A DNA stretch of 64,000 nt, taken from Nitratireductor sp. B36 (GTDB taxonomy: Bacteria; Pseudomonadota; Alphaproteobacteria; Rhizobiales; Rhizobiaceae). Location: the NCBI RefSeq assembly GCF_020833685.1, contig NZ_JACKZY010000004.1, positions 372,001-436,000 of the forward strand, read 5' to 3'. Positions 8,597-17,296 of the stretch are shown here, piece by piece. Every line of letters begins with the position of its first letter. Position 1 is the first letter of the stretch. The notes under the pieces were generated by a model. That model ran no database searches and was not told the origin of the DNA. It saw nothing but the letters and a program-made list of their open reading frames with translations. Both the position numbers and the translations under genes were made by a program.

Positions 8597-9580
8597 ATGT
8601 TCAAAAAAGCTGCGATGCTTGCGATGGCCGCCGGTCTGGCGCTGTCTGGTTTTTCTGCAATGGCTCAGCAGATTGAGCTGAAGGCAAACGTCCCTGGCAA
8701 TGAAGAAGGCATCGCCTTCCGCTCGGTCCAGCATTTCGCTGATCTGGTCAAGGAAAAGACCGGCGGTGAAGTGGCCGTCAAGGTCTTTCACTCCAGCGCG
8801 CTGGGTGATCAGCCGAGCTCCCTGGAAGCGCTTCAGGTCGGCATTCTCGACATGGCGACCATCGAAACGCCAATCACCGGGGTTGACCCCGTGCTGGGCG
8901 CAACAGCATTGCCTTACATCTTCACGGATCGGGATCACATCGCCCGTGCGCTCGGCGGCGAAGCCGGCGACTGGATCCGCGAGCGACTCGCGGCAAAGGG
9001 GTTGCGCGTCATCGGTTATCTTGAAGGCGGTTTCCGCCAGATCACCAACAATGTTCGGCCGATCGTCACGCCCGCAGACCTGAAGGGTGTGAAGATGCGC
9101 ACGCCAGACAGCAAACTGCGCATCGACATTTTCAACCACTACGGCGCCAACGCCTCTCCGCTTCCGTTCCAGGAACTGTACTCTGCCTTGCAGACCGGTG
9201 TGTTTGATGGTCAGGAGAACCCGGTCATCTGGGCCAAAAGCACCAAGTTCTATGAGGTGCAGAAATACCTCTCTCTGACCAATCACCTCTACACAGTGAC
9301 CTATCTCCTGATGAGTGAGAAAGCCTTCCAGAAATTGCCGGAGAACGTTCAGGCGATTTTTGCAGAAGCGGGCGAGGAGGCTGTGAGAAAGTCCGTTGAA
9401 TTGGGCATCGAGGCCGATCGCGATATTGTCGCCTTCCTCGAGGAAAAGGGCATGGAGGTGAATGCAGCCGATATCGCGGCCTTCACAGCCGCCTCGGAGG
9501 AAATCTGGTCGAACTGGGTCGCGGAAAGGGGTGACGACGCCCAGAAACTGGTCGACCTGATCCGCGCTTCGGCACAGTAA
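8597..9580 (+). CDS. dctP: TRAP transporter substrate-binding protein (DctP)
   Basis: Periplasmic binding protein of about 327 residues with a signal peptide (first 24 residues, ending SAMAQQ) and the DctP-family pattern, including the arginine-bearing KGVKMRTPDSKLR segment near 150 and the FDGQENP motif near 210 that follows it. I use the ATG at 8597, which begins the signal peptide. It heads a dctPQM operon followed by a proline-racemase-family enzyme, so a hydroxyproline-like or other amino-acid-derived carboxylate is the likely ligand (inference). Confidence 0.92.
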   Translation: MFKKAAMLAMAAGLALSGFSAMAQQIELKANVPGNEEGIAFRSVQHFADLVKEKTGGEVAVKVFHSSALGDQPSSLEALQVGILDMATIETPITGVDPVLGATALPYIFTDRDHIARALGGEAGDWIRERLAAKGLRVIGYLEGGFRQITNNVRPIVTPADLKGVKMRTPDSKLRIDIFNHYGANASPLPFQELYSALQTGVFDGQENPVIWAKSTKFYEVQKYLSLTNHLYTVTYLLMSEKAFQKLPENVQAIFAEAGEEAVRKSVELGIEADRDIVAFLEEKGMEVNAADIAAFTAASEEIWSNWVAERGDDAQKLVDLIRASAQ

Positions 9581-9597
9581 AAGACAGGAGCGCGGAC

Positions 9598-10098
9598 GTG
9601 ATCAATCGAATTCTGGAAGCGATCTGCGCCGCGCTACTCCTGGCCACGGTCGTCATCGGTTTTATGGCGGTGATCTACCGCTACGTCTTCGACAACGCCT
9701 TGTCCTGGAGTTTCGAGGCGCTGCTTGGTCTTCTGACCTACATCACCTTCATCGGCGCCTATCTTGCGCTGCGGAAGAATGCGCATCTGCGCGTGGACCT
9801 GCTCGCAAGCGCACTTCCGCGGCCAGGACGGCTCATCCTGTTCCTTTGCAATCAGGCGCTCATAGGTTTGATCGGGCTGCTGATGCTGCGTCAGGGCTGG
9901 CGGCAGACTGTGCTGTTCCAGGATCAGACCACCCAGGTGCTCGAGATATCCAATGCATATCTCTATGCCGCCATCCCCGTATGCGGCCTCTTGATCTGCA
10001 TTGATGCCATCACCCGCATTTTCATCGGTCTACGCCGGTTTTCTACAGGCCAGGAGCCGTTTGACGACGCTCCGATGTCCGGCAAAAGCGAAATCTGA
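9598..10098 (+). CDS. dctQ: TRAP transporter small permease (DctQ)
   Basis: Four-helix membrane protein of 166 residues, the normal DctQ size, with the conserved WSFEALLGLLTYITFIGAY region in helix 2. It starts with GTG, preceded by an AGGAG site, 17 bases after dctP. It partners the DctM channel encoded directly downstream. Confidence 0.9.
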   Translation: MINRILEAICAALLLATVVIGFMAVIYRYVFDNALSWSFEALLGLLTYITFIGAYLALRKNAHLRVDLLASALPRPGRLILFLCNQALIGLIGLLMLRQGWRQTVLFQDQTTQVLEISNAYLYAAIPVCGLLICIDAITRIFIGLRRFSTGQEPFDDAPMSGKSEI

Positions 10099-10106
10099 GA
10101 CCCTCC

Positions 10107-11387
10107 ATGGAACTGCTCTTCGTCCTTTGCATCCTGCTGGGCCTGATCGGAATCGGCCTGCCCATTGCCTTCGCACTTCTGGCGATCGCGATAGGCGTTC
10201 TGTTCGTTGGCGACGTTGATCTGGTCATCGTTGCGCAGCGTCTCTATCGGGGTGTCCAGAGTTTCCCGCTTCTGGCGGTGCCGCTCTTCATTCTGGCCGG
10301 TCAGATCATGAGCCGCAGTGGCATCTCTGCCCATCTGGTGGAGTTTGCCAAGACGCTGGTGGGCCAGATGCGTGGCGGCCTCGCGGCGGTGAACATCGTC
10401 ACCAGCATGTTCTTCGCCGGAATGAGCGGAACTTCCATGTCCGACACGGCGGCCGTCGGGGGCATGCTGATCGATCCCATGATCAAGCGTGGTTACAGCC
10501 GTGCGTTCACTGCCGCTGTTACGGCATCCTCTTCCACCATCGGTATCATCATTCCACCCAGCGTTCCCATGGTCATCCTTGGAGCGTATCTGGGTATTTC
10601 CACTGGCGCATTGTTTGCCGCAGGCATTGTCTCAGGTCTTCTGCTTGGGCTCGCGCTCATTGCCGTCGCCTGGGGGATTTCGGTTCATCGAGGCTATCCG
10701 GTCGAAGAAAAATTCAATGTCCGCGTGATGCTGAAGGCGCTGCTGCGGGCGACCCCCGCATTGACAATGCCTGTCATCATTCTGGGGGGCATTCTGGGCG
10801 GTGTTTTCACGCCGACGGAAGCCTCAGCGGTGGCTGTGGTCTACGGAATACTGGTCGGCGTCGTCTATTATCGCACACTCACCATCCGTGTTCTCTACGA
10901 AACGTTCTGCGAGGCTGCTGTCCTCAGCGGAGCTGTCATGTTCGTCACTGCAACGGCTCATGTGATGGGGTATGCCTTCACCTTCGAGCAGCTCGCAGAT
11001 GGCCTGCTTGGTCCCATCGCACGCATGGACATGTCCCCGGTGACCTTCCTGGTCGTGCTGAGTGTCGTGTTGATCATTGCCGGCACATTCCTGGACGGCA
11101 TCGCCATGATCTTCATCGTGGTGCCGCTCTTCTTCCCGGCGGTTCAGCTTCTTGGCATCGACCCGGTGCATTTCGGCATGGTTGTCGTTTTGTGCTGGGG
11201 CATCGGCCAGCAGACACCGCCTGTCGGCGCGGCGCTTTTCATCACCAGCGTGATCGCCCGCGTCAACATTTTCAGCCTGACGCTCGCCAATCTTCCCTTC
11301 GTCGCCGTGATGCTGGTGGTGCTTGGATTGGTGATCCTCTTTCCCGAGCTGATCGTTCTCTGGGTCCCGCGCGCCCTCGGTCTCTGA
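10107..11387 (+). CDS. dctM: TRAP transporter large permease (DctM)
   Basis: Sodium-coupled membrane subunit of 426 residues with about twelve hydrophobic segments. Family landmarks are PLLAVPLFILAGQIM, the GMSGTSMSDTAAVG hairpin and PPVGAALFI near the C terminus. It lies eight bases after dctQ. The C-terminal half also contains the ITPP-like IIPPSVPMVI motif near 150. Confidence 0.93.
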   Translation: MELLFVLCILLGLIGIGLPIAFALLAIAIGVLFVGDVDLVIVAQRLYRGVQSFPLLAVPLFILAGQIMSRSGISAHLVEFAKTLVGQMRGGLAAVNIVTSMFFAGMSGTSMSDTAAVGGMLIDPMIKRGYSRAFTAAVTASSSTIGIIIPPSVPMVILGAYLGISTGALFAAGIVSGLLLGLALIAVAWGISVHRGYPVEEKFNVRVMLKALLRATPALTMPVIILGGILGGVFTPTEASAVAVVYGILVGVVYYRTLTIRVLYETFCEAAVLSGAVMFVTATAHVMGYAFTFEQLADGLLGPIARMDMSPVTFLVVLSVVLIIAGTFLDGIAMIFIVVPLFFPAVQLLGIDPVHFGMVVVLCWGIGQQTPPVGAALFITSVIARVNIFSLTLANLPFVAVMLVVLGLVILFPELIVLWVPRALGL

Positions 11388-11426
11388 CCCCTTCTCAGTC
11401 TTAAGCATAGAAAAGGACTCATCGAA

Positions 11427-12443
11427 ATGATGAACAAGAACAGATACATCGATGTGATCTACACGCACACCGATGGTGAGCCCACCTGCATCATCCATGG
11501 TGGCATCCCCTATCCACACGGTCTCGATATTGTGGGAAAGCGCCAGTTCATTCGCGACAATTACGATTACATCCGCACCGCGCTCCTGCGTGAGCCTCGT
11601 GGTCACAACGACATGGTTGGTGTGTTTGTAACGCCGCCTTCCAGCCCTGACGCGGATGCCGGCATGCTATGGGCCGATGGCGATGATTTCATGGAGATGT
11701 GCGGTCACGGAACCATCGCGCTTTCCATGGCGATGGTCTCGCACGGTTTGGTCCACAATGTTGCCGAGCCTGTCACCAGGATCCGTTTCGAGACACCGGC
11801 TGGCATGGTCGTTTCCGAGGTCGCGTCCGAAGACGGGCAGGTTCAATGGACGCGCTTTCAAAATGTTCCGGCCTTCGTCCTGGAGCAGGATGTGCCGATT
11901 GAGCTGCCGGGCTATGGCGCCCTGACCGCCGACATCGCGTTTGGCGGGAACTTCTTCGCCGTGGTGAAATGGCCTGATCAGGACCGCCCGATCGGGCCTG
12001 AAAATGGTCGGCTTCTCTCCGATATGGGCGTTCTGGTGAAAGAACAGATCAATGCAAAGATGGATGTGCGGCATCCGACCGAGAAGCATATTCAGGGGCT
12101 GAACTTCACCACGTTCTGGCAGGAACCGGATCACGCCGACAGCCTCTACCGCAATGTTCACGTGTTCAGCGATGGCAAACTCGACCGTTCTCCCGGCGGC
12201 ACGGGTACCAGCATGATGATGGCGGTGTTCGAGGCACGCGGGAAAATCAAGATCGGCCAGACCATCAAGTCGGAGGGTCTGCTGGGCTGCGGTCGTTTTG
12301 AAGGGTGCCTCCTTGGCGAGACGATGCTTGGCACACAGCGTGCGGTCATTCCCACGGTGAAGGGCACCGCAAAGGTGATCGGCTATGCGAAGTGGTTGAT
12401 TGATCAGACAGACCCGGTGGGCCTCGGTTTCGTGGTGCGCTAA
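11427..12443 (+). CDS. Proline racemase-family protein with an altered second catalytic site
   Basis: Protein of 338 residues, normal length for the proline racemase / 4-hydroxyproline epimerase / trans-3-hydroxyproline dehydratase family. The first catalytic loop is intact (MEMCGHGTIAL, Cys near residue 91). The second loop reads DRSPGGTGTS: the position that is Cys in racemases and epimerases, and Thr in the dehydratases, is Gly here (codons CCC GGC GGC near 12192). This argues against a classic two-base racemase and for a lyase or another one-base reaction. An AAAGGA site precedes the ATG. It is probably co-transcribed with dctPQM. Confidence 0.85.
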   Translation: MMNKNRYIDVIYTHTDGEPTCIIHGGIPYPHGLDIVGKRQFIRDNYDYIRTALLREPRGHNDMVGVFVTPPSSPDADAGMLWADGDDFMEMCGHGTIALSMAMVSHGLVHNVAEPVTRIRFETPAGMVVSEVASEDGQVQWTRFQNVPAFVLEQDVPIELPGYGALTADIAFGGNFFAVVKWPDQDRPIGPENGRLLSDMGVLVKEQINAKMDVRHPTEKHIQGLNFTTFWQEPDHADSLYRNVHVFSDGKLDRSPGGTGTSMMMAVFEARGKIKIGQTIKSEGLLGCGRFEGCLLGETMLGTQRAVIPTVKGTAKVIGYAKWLIDQTDPVGLGFVVR

Positions 12444-12591
12444 GAGCGGGTCTCTCCGGTGGAGGTCCTTTGCTGCTCTGCTTCTTTCGCGGTAGCCATT
12501 CAGCACAGGCCTCACCATCGGGCATAAAACAGGGACGTTTCAATTCCTGCTTCACAGTGCCGCGAAGACCAGAGCACGACCTCAAAACTTT

Positions 12592-12666
12592 GATCGGATC
12601 GACAGGCAATCCCGGTTCGGAATGCGCATTGGAGCATTCGCAATCGGGATCGCCCTTGATCCGATC
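12592..12666. repeat. Long nested hairpin, possibly a terminator or palindromic repeat
   Basis: Arms pair in three nested blocks: GATCGGATC (12592-12600) with GATCCGATC (12658-12666); GGC-ATCCCG (12605-12614) with CGGGAT-GCC (12645-12654); GAATGC (12620-12625) with GCATTC (12634-12639). The structure is followed by CCTTTTCTC. It sits between the TRAP/racemase operon and the convergent HTH-YARHG gene, so it could end either transcript. Its length and nesting exceed a usual intrinsic terminator. Confidence 0.6.
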
Positions 12667-12724
12667 CCTTTTCTCAACCACACCCGCATCGCCTTCTCAG
12701 GCTTTCCATGTTTGTTGGGTCAGC

Positions 12725-13555
12725 TCACCTGCATGGGTTGAGCTTGCCGTTGCAGGTATATTGTCCACCTCTCACCTGGCATTCGTAGCCACGAATGATC
12801 GCTGCGTTGGTATACGCCAGATCGTTGGCAAGAGGGCTTCCTGACCGTTTTACATACCAGCCCGCTTGGTTCGCCTCTGATCTGGCCCAGCGATCAAAGT
12901 GCCGTTGCAGGCAAACGGATGATGGCTGCACGAATGGACGTCCGTACCGTGCAAAGATCTCATTTCTTGCAACGTAGAGCTCCCATCCGGACAACGCGTC
13001 AAGTTGAGCATGGCGAATGATTTGGCTGTCGGATTGAGGGAGAACGAAGCCGCTTTTGGAAAGGCGGAGCTGATCTGGCGGTATCTCCGACACATATTCC
13101 TGTCCGTGAGGGCCAAGACCGTACACAGAAATCACGCCTGCTACAAAGAGAGCAGCGACGATGGCCGCCGCAGCCGGTTTCTTCTGCAGGCTGAAATTCT
13201 TGAGATTGAGTGTGAAAGATCCGCGCTGGCTCGCACTCTCCTTGGCCCTGGGATGAGACAGGCTGTCATATAGAGGGCCCGCTTCCGCTTCTGAGAGTGC
13301 CAGGGCCTTCATGACGAGCAGAAGCCTTGGGTCTTCAGAGCTGCGTGGCCTGCTTCGCCCATTGCGCCAGTTGTTGATGGTTCGGGCATGGACGTTGACG
13401 CGACGCGCGCCGGGAGACTGGCAACCCATAGCGCGGCGAGCAAGTTGCTCATCGGACCTGATGCCCCTGTCCTGCATCAGGTCGGTCAGCTGCTTCGCAA
13501 ATCCGGTCAAATAGTGAAACCCGCCCCATCCGAGATGCTTTTGTTTTTCTAGCAT
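12725..13555 (-). CDS. HTH-transmembrane-YARHG domain protein
   Basis: Protein of 276 residues with three parts. Residues 15-100 look like a cytoplasmic XRE-type helix-turn-helix (LARRAMG...ARTINNWRNGRSRPR). Residues about 127-147 are a single membrane helix (AAAAIVAALFVAGVISVYGL). Residues about 190-265 form a periplasmic YARHG domain (ELYVARNEIFARYGRPF, then DRWARS and W at ordered spacing). Cys residues near the C terminus may form disulfides. The layout suggests a membrane-anchored regulator that senses something in the envelope; the ligand is unknown. Confidence 0.75.
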   Translation of the reverse strand: MLEKQKHLGWGGFHYLTGFAKQLTDLMQDRGIRSDEQLARRAMGCQSPGARRVNVHARTINNWRNGRSRPRSSEDPRLLLVMKALALSEAEAGPLYDSLSHPRAKESASQRGSFTLNLKNFSLQKKPAAAAIVAALFVAGVISVYGLGPHGQEYVSEIPPDQLRLSKSGFVLPQSDSQIIRHAQLDALSGWELYVARNEIFARYGRPFVQPSSVCLQRHFDRWARSEANQAGWYVKRSGSPLANDLAYTNAAIIRGYECQVRGGQYTCNGKLNPCR

Positions 13556-13782
13556 AAAACTGGGAAATTTCCAGAAATGGCCCTGAATTTCTCAGGAAGT
13601 TCGGCCTGGTTGTGGATTCGCATCTGCAAACATGCTTGGCTCATCCCGCAATTCGGGGCTTTTGAGAACAATTGTGGCGGGTGCGGCAGTGGCCAGCGTG
13701 GAAACGGAGCGCTGGGTGGAGAATGCCGCGGGGCCGCGCGAGCAGAACGAGAACTGGTTCGTTCAAGAAAGTGGGGCGGGAT

Positions 13783-14139
13783 ATGAAATGTTTGTGGCTA
13801 CTGGTTTGCTCGGTGCTTTCTTCGGCTGCGCTCGCGGGGCCCGCGCCCTACACGTCTGCGAATGGCCACCAATACACCTATGCGAGCAACGACAACGGTG
13901 CGGTGCTGGAGTCAATCAATCCGGTATCCCGTTTCAAGGGCCAGGGCGCCGGTACGCGCGTCATCACGGGCACTGAAAAACTCTATCTCGGAAAGTCATG
14001 CGACGCATATTCCGAGGTTCTTGGCTCGGGAAGCTGGGGTTGGGCGAATGGCGGCTTCATCGTCGACTTTCCGGAAGCGGTGGTAAAATTTCCGCGCCAG
14101 GAGATAACAGTGCCTGGCGGTATGCACTGCCGGTTGTAG
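13783..14139 (+). CDS. Small exported protein of unknown function
   Basis: Product of about 118 residues. The start at 13783 gives a short signal peptide (MKCLWLLVCSVLSSAALAG) and is preceded by GGGGCGGG. The mature part contains two Cys (near 72 and 116), likely disulfide-bonded, and a GTRVITGTEKLYLGKSC segment. I do not recognise the family. It is followed 15 bases later by another small exported protein, with which it probably forms an operon. Confidence 0.65.
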   Translation: MKCLWLLVCSVLSSAALAGPAPYTSANGHQYTYASNDNGAVLESINPVSRFKGQGAGTRVITGTEKLYLGKSCDAYSEVLGSGSWGWANGGFIVDFPEAVVKFPRQEITVPGGMHCRL

Positions 14140-14154
14140 AGAGGGGATGAGGCG

Positions 14155-14637
14155 ATGAAATCGAAATTGAAGCTCGGGCCTGAAAAGCTTTTGGGAATGC
14201 TTTGCGTGGTGCTCGGCCTTGAGCTGGTGACGGGTCCCGCACGCGCCGATGTCTGGACGTTCGAAACCCCATCGGAAAACATTCAGTGCACGGTCGGACA
14301 GGAAGTTGGGATCCAGTCCGACATCACCTGCACCATCATTGAGCGATCTGGGGCGCCTGCGCAGCCCCGCCCGGCTGATTGCGCCTCTGATTGGGGGCAC
14401 ACATTCTCCATGCGTGAGACAGGCCCTGCTCAGGTGATCTGCACAGAGACGAGCAGAAGCAAGGACGGATTTTCCAAAGCCGACTATGGAATAACAGGCG
14501 AGTTCGGAGGCTTCACCTGCCATTCATCGCGGCAGGGTCTCAAATGCACAAACCGCGATGGCGCGGGTTTCTTTCTCTCGAGGAAAGCGCAGAAGATCTT
14601 TTCTTCATCCGGCTCCTCAGAAAATTCCGGCAAGTGA
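14155..14637 (+). CDS. Small exported protein, DUF6636-like
   Basis: Product of 160 residues with a signal peptide ending near GPARAD. The mature protein begins with FETPSENIQCTVG and has six Cys residues. This FxTPSxNIxC pattern is known from small secreted proteins of unknown function grouped as DUF6636. A GGGGATGAGGCG stretch precedes the ATG. The ligand or role is unknown; the high Cys content and export signal indicate a periplasmic or extracellular place. Confidence 0.65.
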   Translation: MKSKLKLGPEKLLGMLCVVLGLELVTGPARADVWTFETPSENIQCTVGQEVGIQSDITCTIIERSGAPAQPRPADCASDWGHTFSMRETGPAQVICTETSRSKDGFSKADYGITGEFGGFTCHSSRQGLKCTNRDGAGFFLSRKAQKIFSSSGSSENSGK

Positions 14638-14763
14638 AAACGCGGCATTTTCCGGTTCAAATTTGAGAACAACGACGGGATTTGCCTGGATAAGAATCGG
14701 TGCGGCGAAGCAAGTTTGAATATCAAGATCGTCGAAAAATGAGCGGATATCAGGGGTAAAAAC

Positions 14764-16053
14764 ATGCTGAGATTTATAATCGCTTTTTTGTTGTTCAATT
14801 TTCTTGTTGTCGGTCACTCATTCTCTGAAGAATCTTATGAAGAAGTAATATGGAATAAATTCGGATTTCGATTTTCGGAGGCGAAATGCATTGAAGGATA
14901 TCCGCATCCTTGCAAGATGTTTTACATTTCGGAGGTCAAGGAGGATGGCAACGCGGCTCTTGCCGGTGTGACGCCAGGCGACGCACTTACTTTCATAACC
15001 AGTTCCCTATTCGATATGATGAGGCCGGAACATGTAGGCCTTGAAGAGTATCAGCGTGAATTTCTTCGCAAGGTTCGCCGGCATCTGGTGTTCAAGGCGC
15101 GGATTTATCAGCTGGAGGCATTGAACGCGGCGGCGAAAGCGCGGGGAAATTACGGCGTCCTGAACGAGGAAGAGAACTACAGGATCGGCTATTTCAACTA
15201 TATCGAAGCGGAGCGGCACCTGGGGTTCAGTCTGGATGATCAGGGTGTCGTAACCTCGGTCGTTCCCGGAACACCCGCCGCGGCCGCTGGAATACAGGTC
15301 GGCGACCACATGATCTTCAAGGACACCTCGCCGGTCGAAAACCGTGAAGAAGCGCGCACGATGATGATCGAGCATCTGAACAGCGTGCTGCACAACAAAA
15401 GCAACAGCCAATATTTCCTTCGCGACGGCGAGACCATCAAACTGGAGATGCCTCATCTTGCACTCGGGGAGACGCTTTCGCCCGGCCTGGCTCCGCCCGA
15501 GCTTTCCGAAAGCGAGATGGCGGCGTTCAACGAGCTGCCGGATATCATTCAGCCGGTTCTGAAAGCGCTTTACGCGGACAAGTTCGAGTTGGCCGATTTT
15601 GAAAGACAGAGGTTCTACCGCATTTCCTATCGCGCTTCGATCATCTCCTTCATGGGAGAAAACGAAATCGCCTTCAAGCTAAAGGAAGCCCTGGACAAAA
15701 AGGCGGAAGAGGGCCGTTTTGCCCCTCTGCTCGCGCACTATGCACTTGTCAAAGCAAGATATTTCGATAACTGCGGCGCACCGGTCACAGGCATCGACTA
15801 CACCGTGACGAGGAGCAGGACCTATACCAGCACGTTCGGCGTGGACTGGAGTCAGGTGCTCTCACAAGAGGCGGCGAGTATCGATGTGGATGCCCGGTTT
15901 GCACCTTACGTTCGTGAGGCAGAGTGGGCCTATCCGCGCGCTGGCTGGACCGGAAGCTTCCGCAATTTCATGGAAAAGGCCGGTGGCTGCGGTAGCCCCA
16001 TCCTTCAGACGCTCGAAGATAACATGCTTCGATATCAGTCCCACGGTTCTTGA
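14764..16053 (+). CDS. Exported protein with two PDZ-like segments
   Basis: Protein of 429 residues with a signal peptide (first about 20 residues). Two PDZ-like stretches are visible, near residues 45-80 (EDGNAALAGVTPGDALTFI) and 150-200 (LGFSLDDQGVVTSVVPGTPA, then AAAGIQVGDHMIF). No protease catalytic triad is seen, so it is not a DegP-type enzyme. The C-terminal half (about 240-429) is unrecognised and carries three Cys. The first 150 bp are richer in A/T than the rest. It follows the two small exported proteins in the same direction. Confidence 0.65.
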   Translation: MLRFIIAFLLFNFLVVGHSFSEESYEEVIWNKFGFRFSEAKCIEGYPHPCKMFYISEVKEDGNAALAGVTPGDALTFITSSLFDMMRPEHVGLEEYQREFLRKVRRHLVFKARIYQLEALNAAAKARGNYGVLNEEENYRIGYFNYIEAERHLGFSLDDQGVVTSVVPGTPAAAAGIQVGDHMIFKDTSPVENREEARTMMIEHLNSVLHNKSNSQYFLRDGETIKLEMPHLALGETLSPGLAPPELSESEMAAFNELPDIIQPVLKALYADKFELADFERQRFYRISYRASIISFMGENEIAFKLKEALDKKAEEGRFAPLLAHYALVKARYFDNCGAPVTGIDYTVTRSRTYTSTFGVDWSQVLSQEAASIDVDARFAPYVREAEWAYPRAGWTGSFRNFMEKAGGCGSPILQTLEDNMLRYQSHGS

Positions 16054-16189
16054 TGTCAGCGATTTGGGGCGCAGTTGATTTCGGTCGAAACGGCTGCGCC
16101 CTGTCATACACGGGTCAAGATGCATGGTTCCATCCATGCATCCAGAGACCGCAGTGCTCCGGTCGCCGCTGATTTTCTCACTTCCGTTT

Positions 16190-16314
16190 ACCCGCCGCGC
16201 GCGAGCGCATCTTGCTGCTGTCGACGGGGGATGCGTTGCTCTGGCCGGGGGAGTGGTGAAATTCTGAAGTTCAAGAAGTCAGCGTCGCTGGTGGTAGACC
16301 GCCTTCTGGGCTGA
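16190..16314 (+). pseudogene. 3' remnant of a phosphopentomutase (deoB-like) gene
   Basis: Aligns by eye with the last 40 codons of the intact deoB at 4642-5832. The codons CGC GAG CGC (near 16201), GCGTTGCTCTGG (near 16233) and the ending FKKSASLVVDRLLG-stop match [14 protein letters not shown] and [14 protein letters not shown] of the intact copy. Reading the whole stretch requires a one-base frame change near 16245-16255. Everything upstream is gone or unrecognisable, so this is a degraded, divergent paralogue rather than a recent duplicate. Confidence 0.7.
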
Positions 16315-16591
16315 GGAGCGCCCGACCGGTCTATCGTCTAGGGGTTGAGTCTTGAGCGGTTCACCATTTCACGGAATCGCTGCTCCGGTCTATCTGTCGG
16401 CTTTTCGCGTTTTTGCGGACGTCAGGCAAGTTTGCCTCGCGGCGTAGCAAGAACGGCGTATCCCGATCTTCCTTCCAACACTGCTTTTCTAAAGCTGCGG
16501 TCCCGCCGGGGTGCGGCCAGTGGATAGTCGTGCGGGCCAATGCAGCACGGCGGAGGGCATCGGCCAGCCCACACTTAAATCATGCTAAATA

Positions 16592-16619
16592 TTGACATGG
16601 ACGACATTTGGTATACCAA
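16592..16619 (+). promoter_or_regulatory. Promoter and GntR-type operator TTGGTATACCAA
   Basis: TTGACA at 16592-16597 is a perfect -35 hexamer. The 12-bp perfect palindrome TTGGTATACCAA at 16608-16619 lies where the -10 region would fall. It fits the T-GTATAC-A core of FadR-subfamily (FCD) GntR operators. It stands directly before the FCD-GntR gene, so autoregulation plus control of the downstream operon is likely. Confidence 0.65.
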
Positions 16620-16654
16620 TGGCGTATCAAATATATTCTCAACAGGTCGCTTTG

Positions 16655-17293
16655 ATGATGGACGCAGAAGTCAAGGGGCTTTCCCACGAAGCCTACGAGA
16701 AAATCGCAGCGATGATTCTTTCAGGAGAGCTAAAGGGAGGAGTGGTCCTGAATGACCGCCGCCTCTCGGAGTCCCTTGGAATTTCAAGAACCCCTGTGCG
16801 TGAGGCACTGGGGCGTCTGGAAGGTGAGGGCTATCTGGTGCGGTCGGGGCGGACGACGATCGTCAGCAAGATCGACCTGCAGGATATCCTTCAGATCATC
16901 TCCGCGAGAATTCTCATCGAAGGTGAAACGGCGCGACTTGCCGCCGAGAAAATCGACGAAGCGCACCTTGAGGCTATGCGTGCTGCGGTCGAGGCGCTTC
17001 TTACGAATGAACATGCGAGTTCGGATGAGCATTGGGGGGCGGACGATCTTGTCCATCTCGGGATCGCAGAGGCGGCGGGCAACATTTATCTGGCCCAGAT
17101 CGTCGCCAATCTTCGCAAGCGGACCAGAATTTTCGGAATGAAGCGCATCCCTTCGCGGTTTGAGCCGGGGATCCGCGAGCATCTCGCGATCATCGACGCA
17201 CTTCATCGGCGTGATGCTCACGCTGCCAGTCGTCTCATGGCAGAGCACATCGCCAGCGCGAGAGACGGCATCATCAATAGCTTTGTAGGGTAG
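16655..17293 (+). CDS. GntR-family regulator with FCD ligand domain
   Basis: About 212 residues with an N-terminal winged HTH (LNDRRLSESLGISRTPVREA) and a helical FCD domain. FCD metal/ligand residues are suggested by D near VHLGIAEAAGN, and His in REHLAIIDAL and AEHIASA. Upstream in-frame starts (16592, 16619) fall inside the promoter and operator, so translation most likely begins at 16655 or 16658. It probably controls the downstream DapA/amidotransferase/ABC operon, which begins four bases after its stop. Confidence 0.88.
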   Translation: MMDAEVKGLSHEAYEKIAAMILSGELKGGVVLNDRRLSESLGISRTPVREALGRLEGEGYLVRSGRTTIVSKIDLQDILQIISARILIEGETARLAAEKIDEAHLEAMRAAVEALLTNEHASSDEHWGADDLVHLGIAEAAGNIYLAQIVANLRKRTRIFGMKRIPSRFEPGIREHLAIIDALHRRDAHAASRLMAEHIASARDGIINSFVG

Positions 17294-17296
17294 GAA

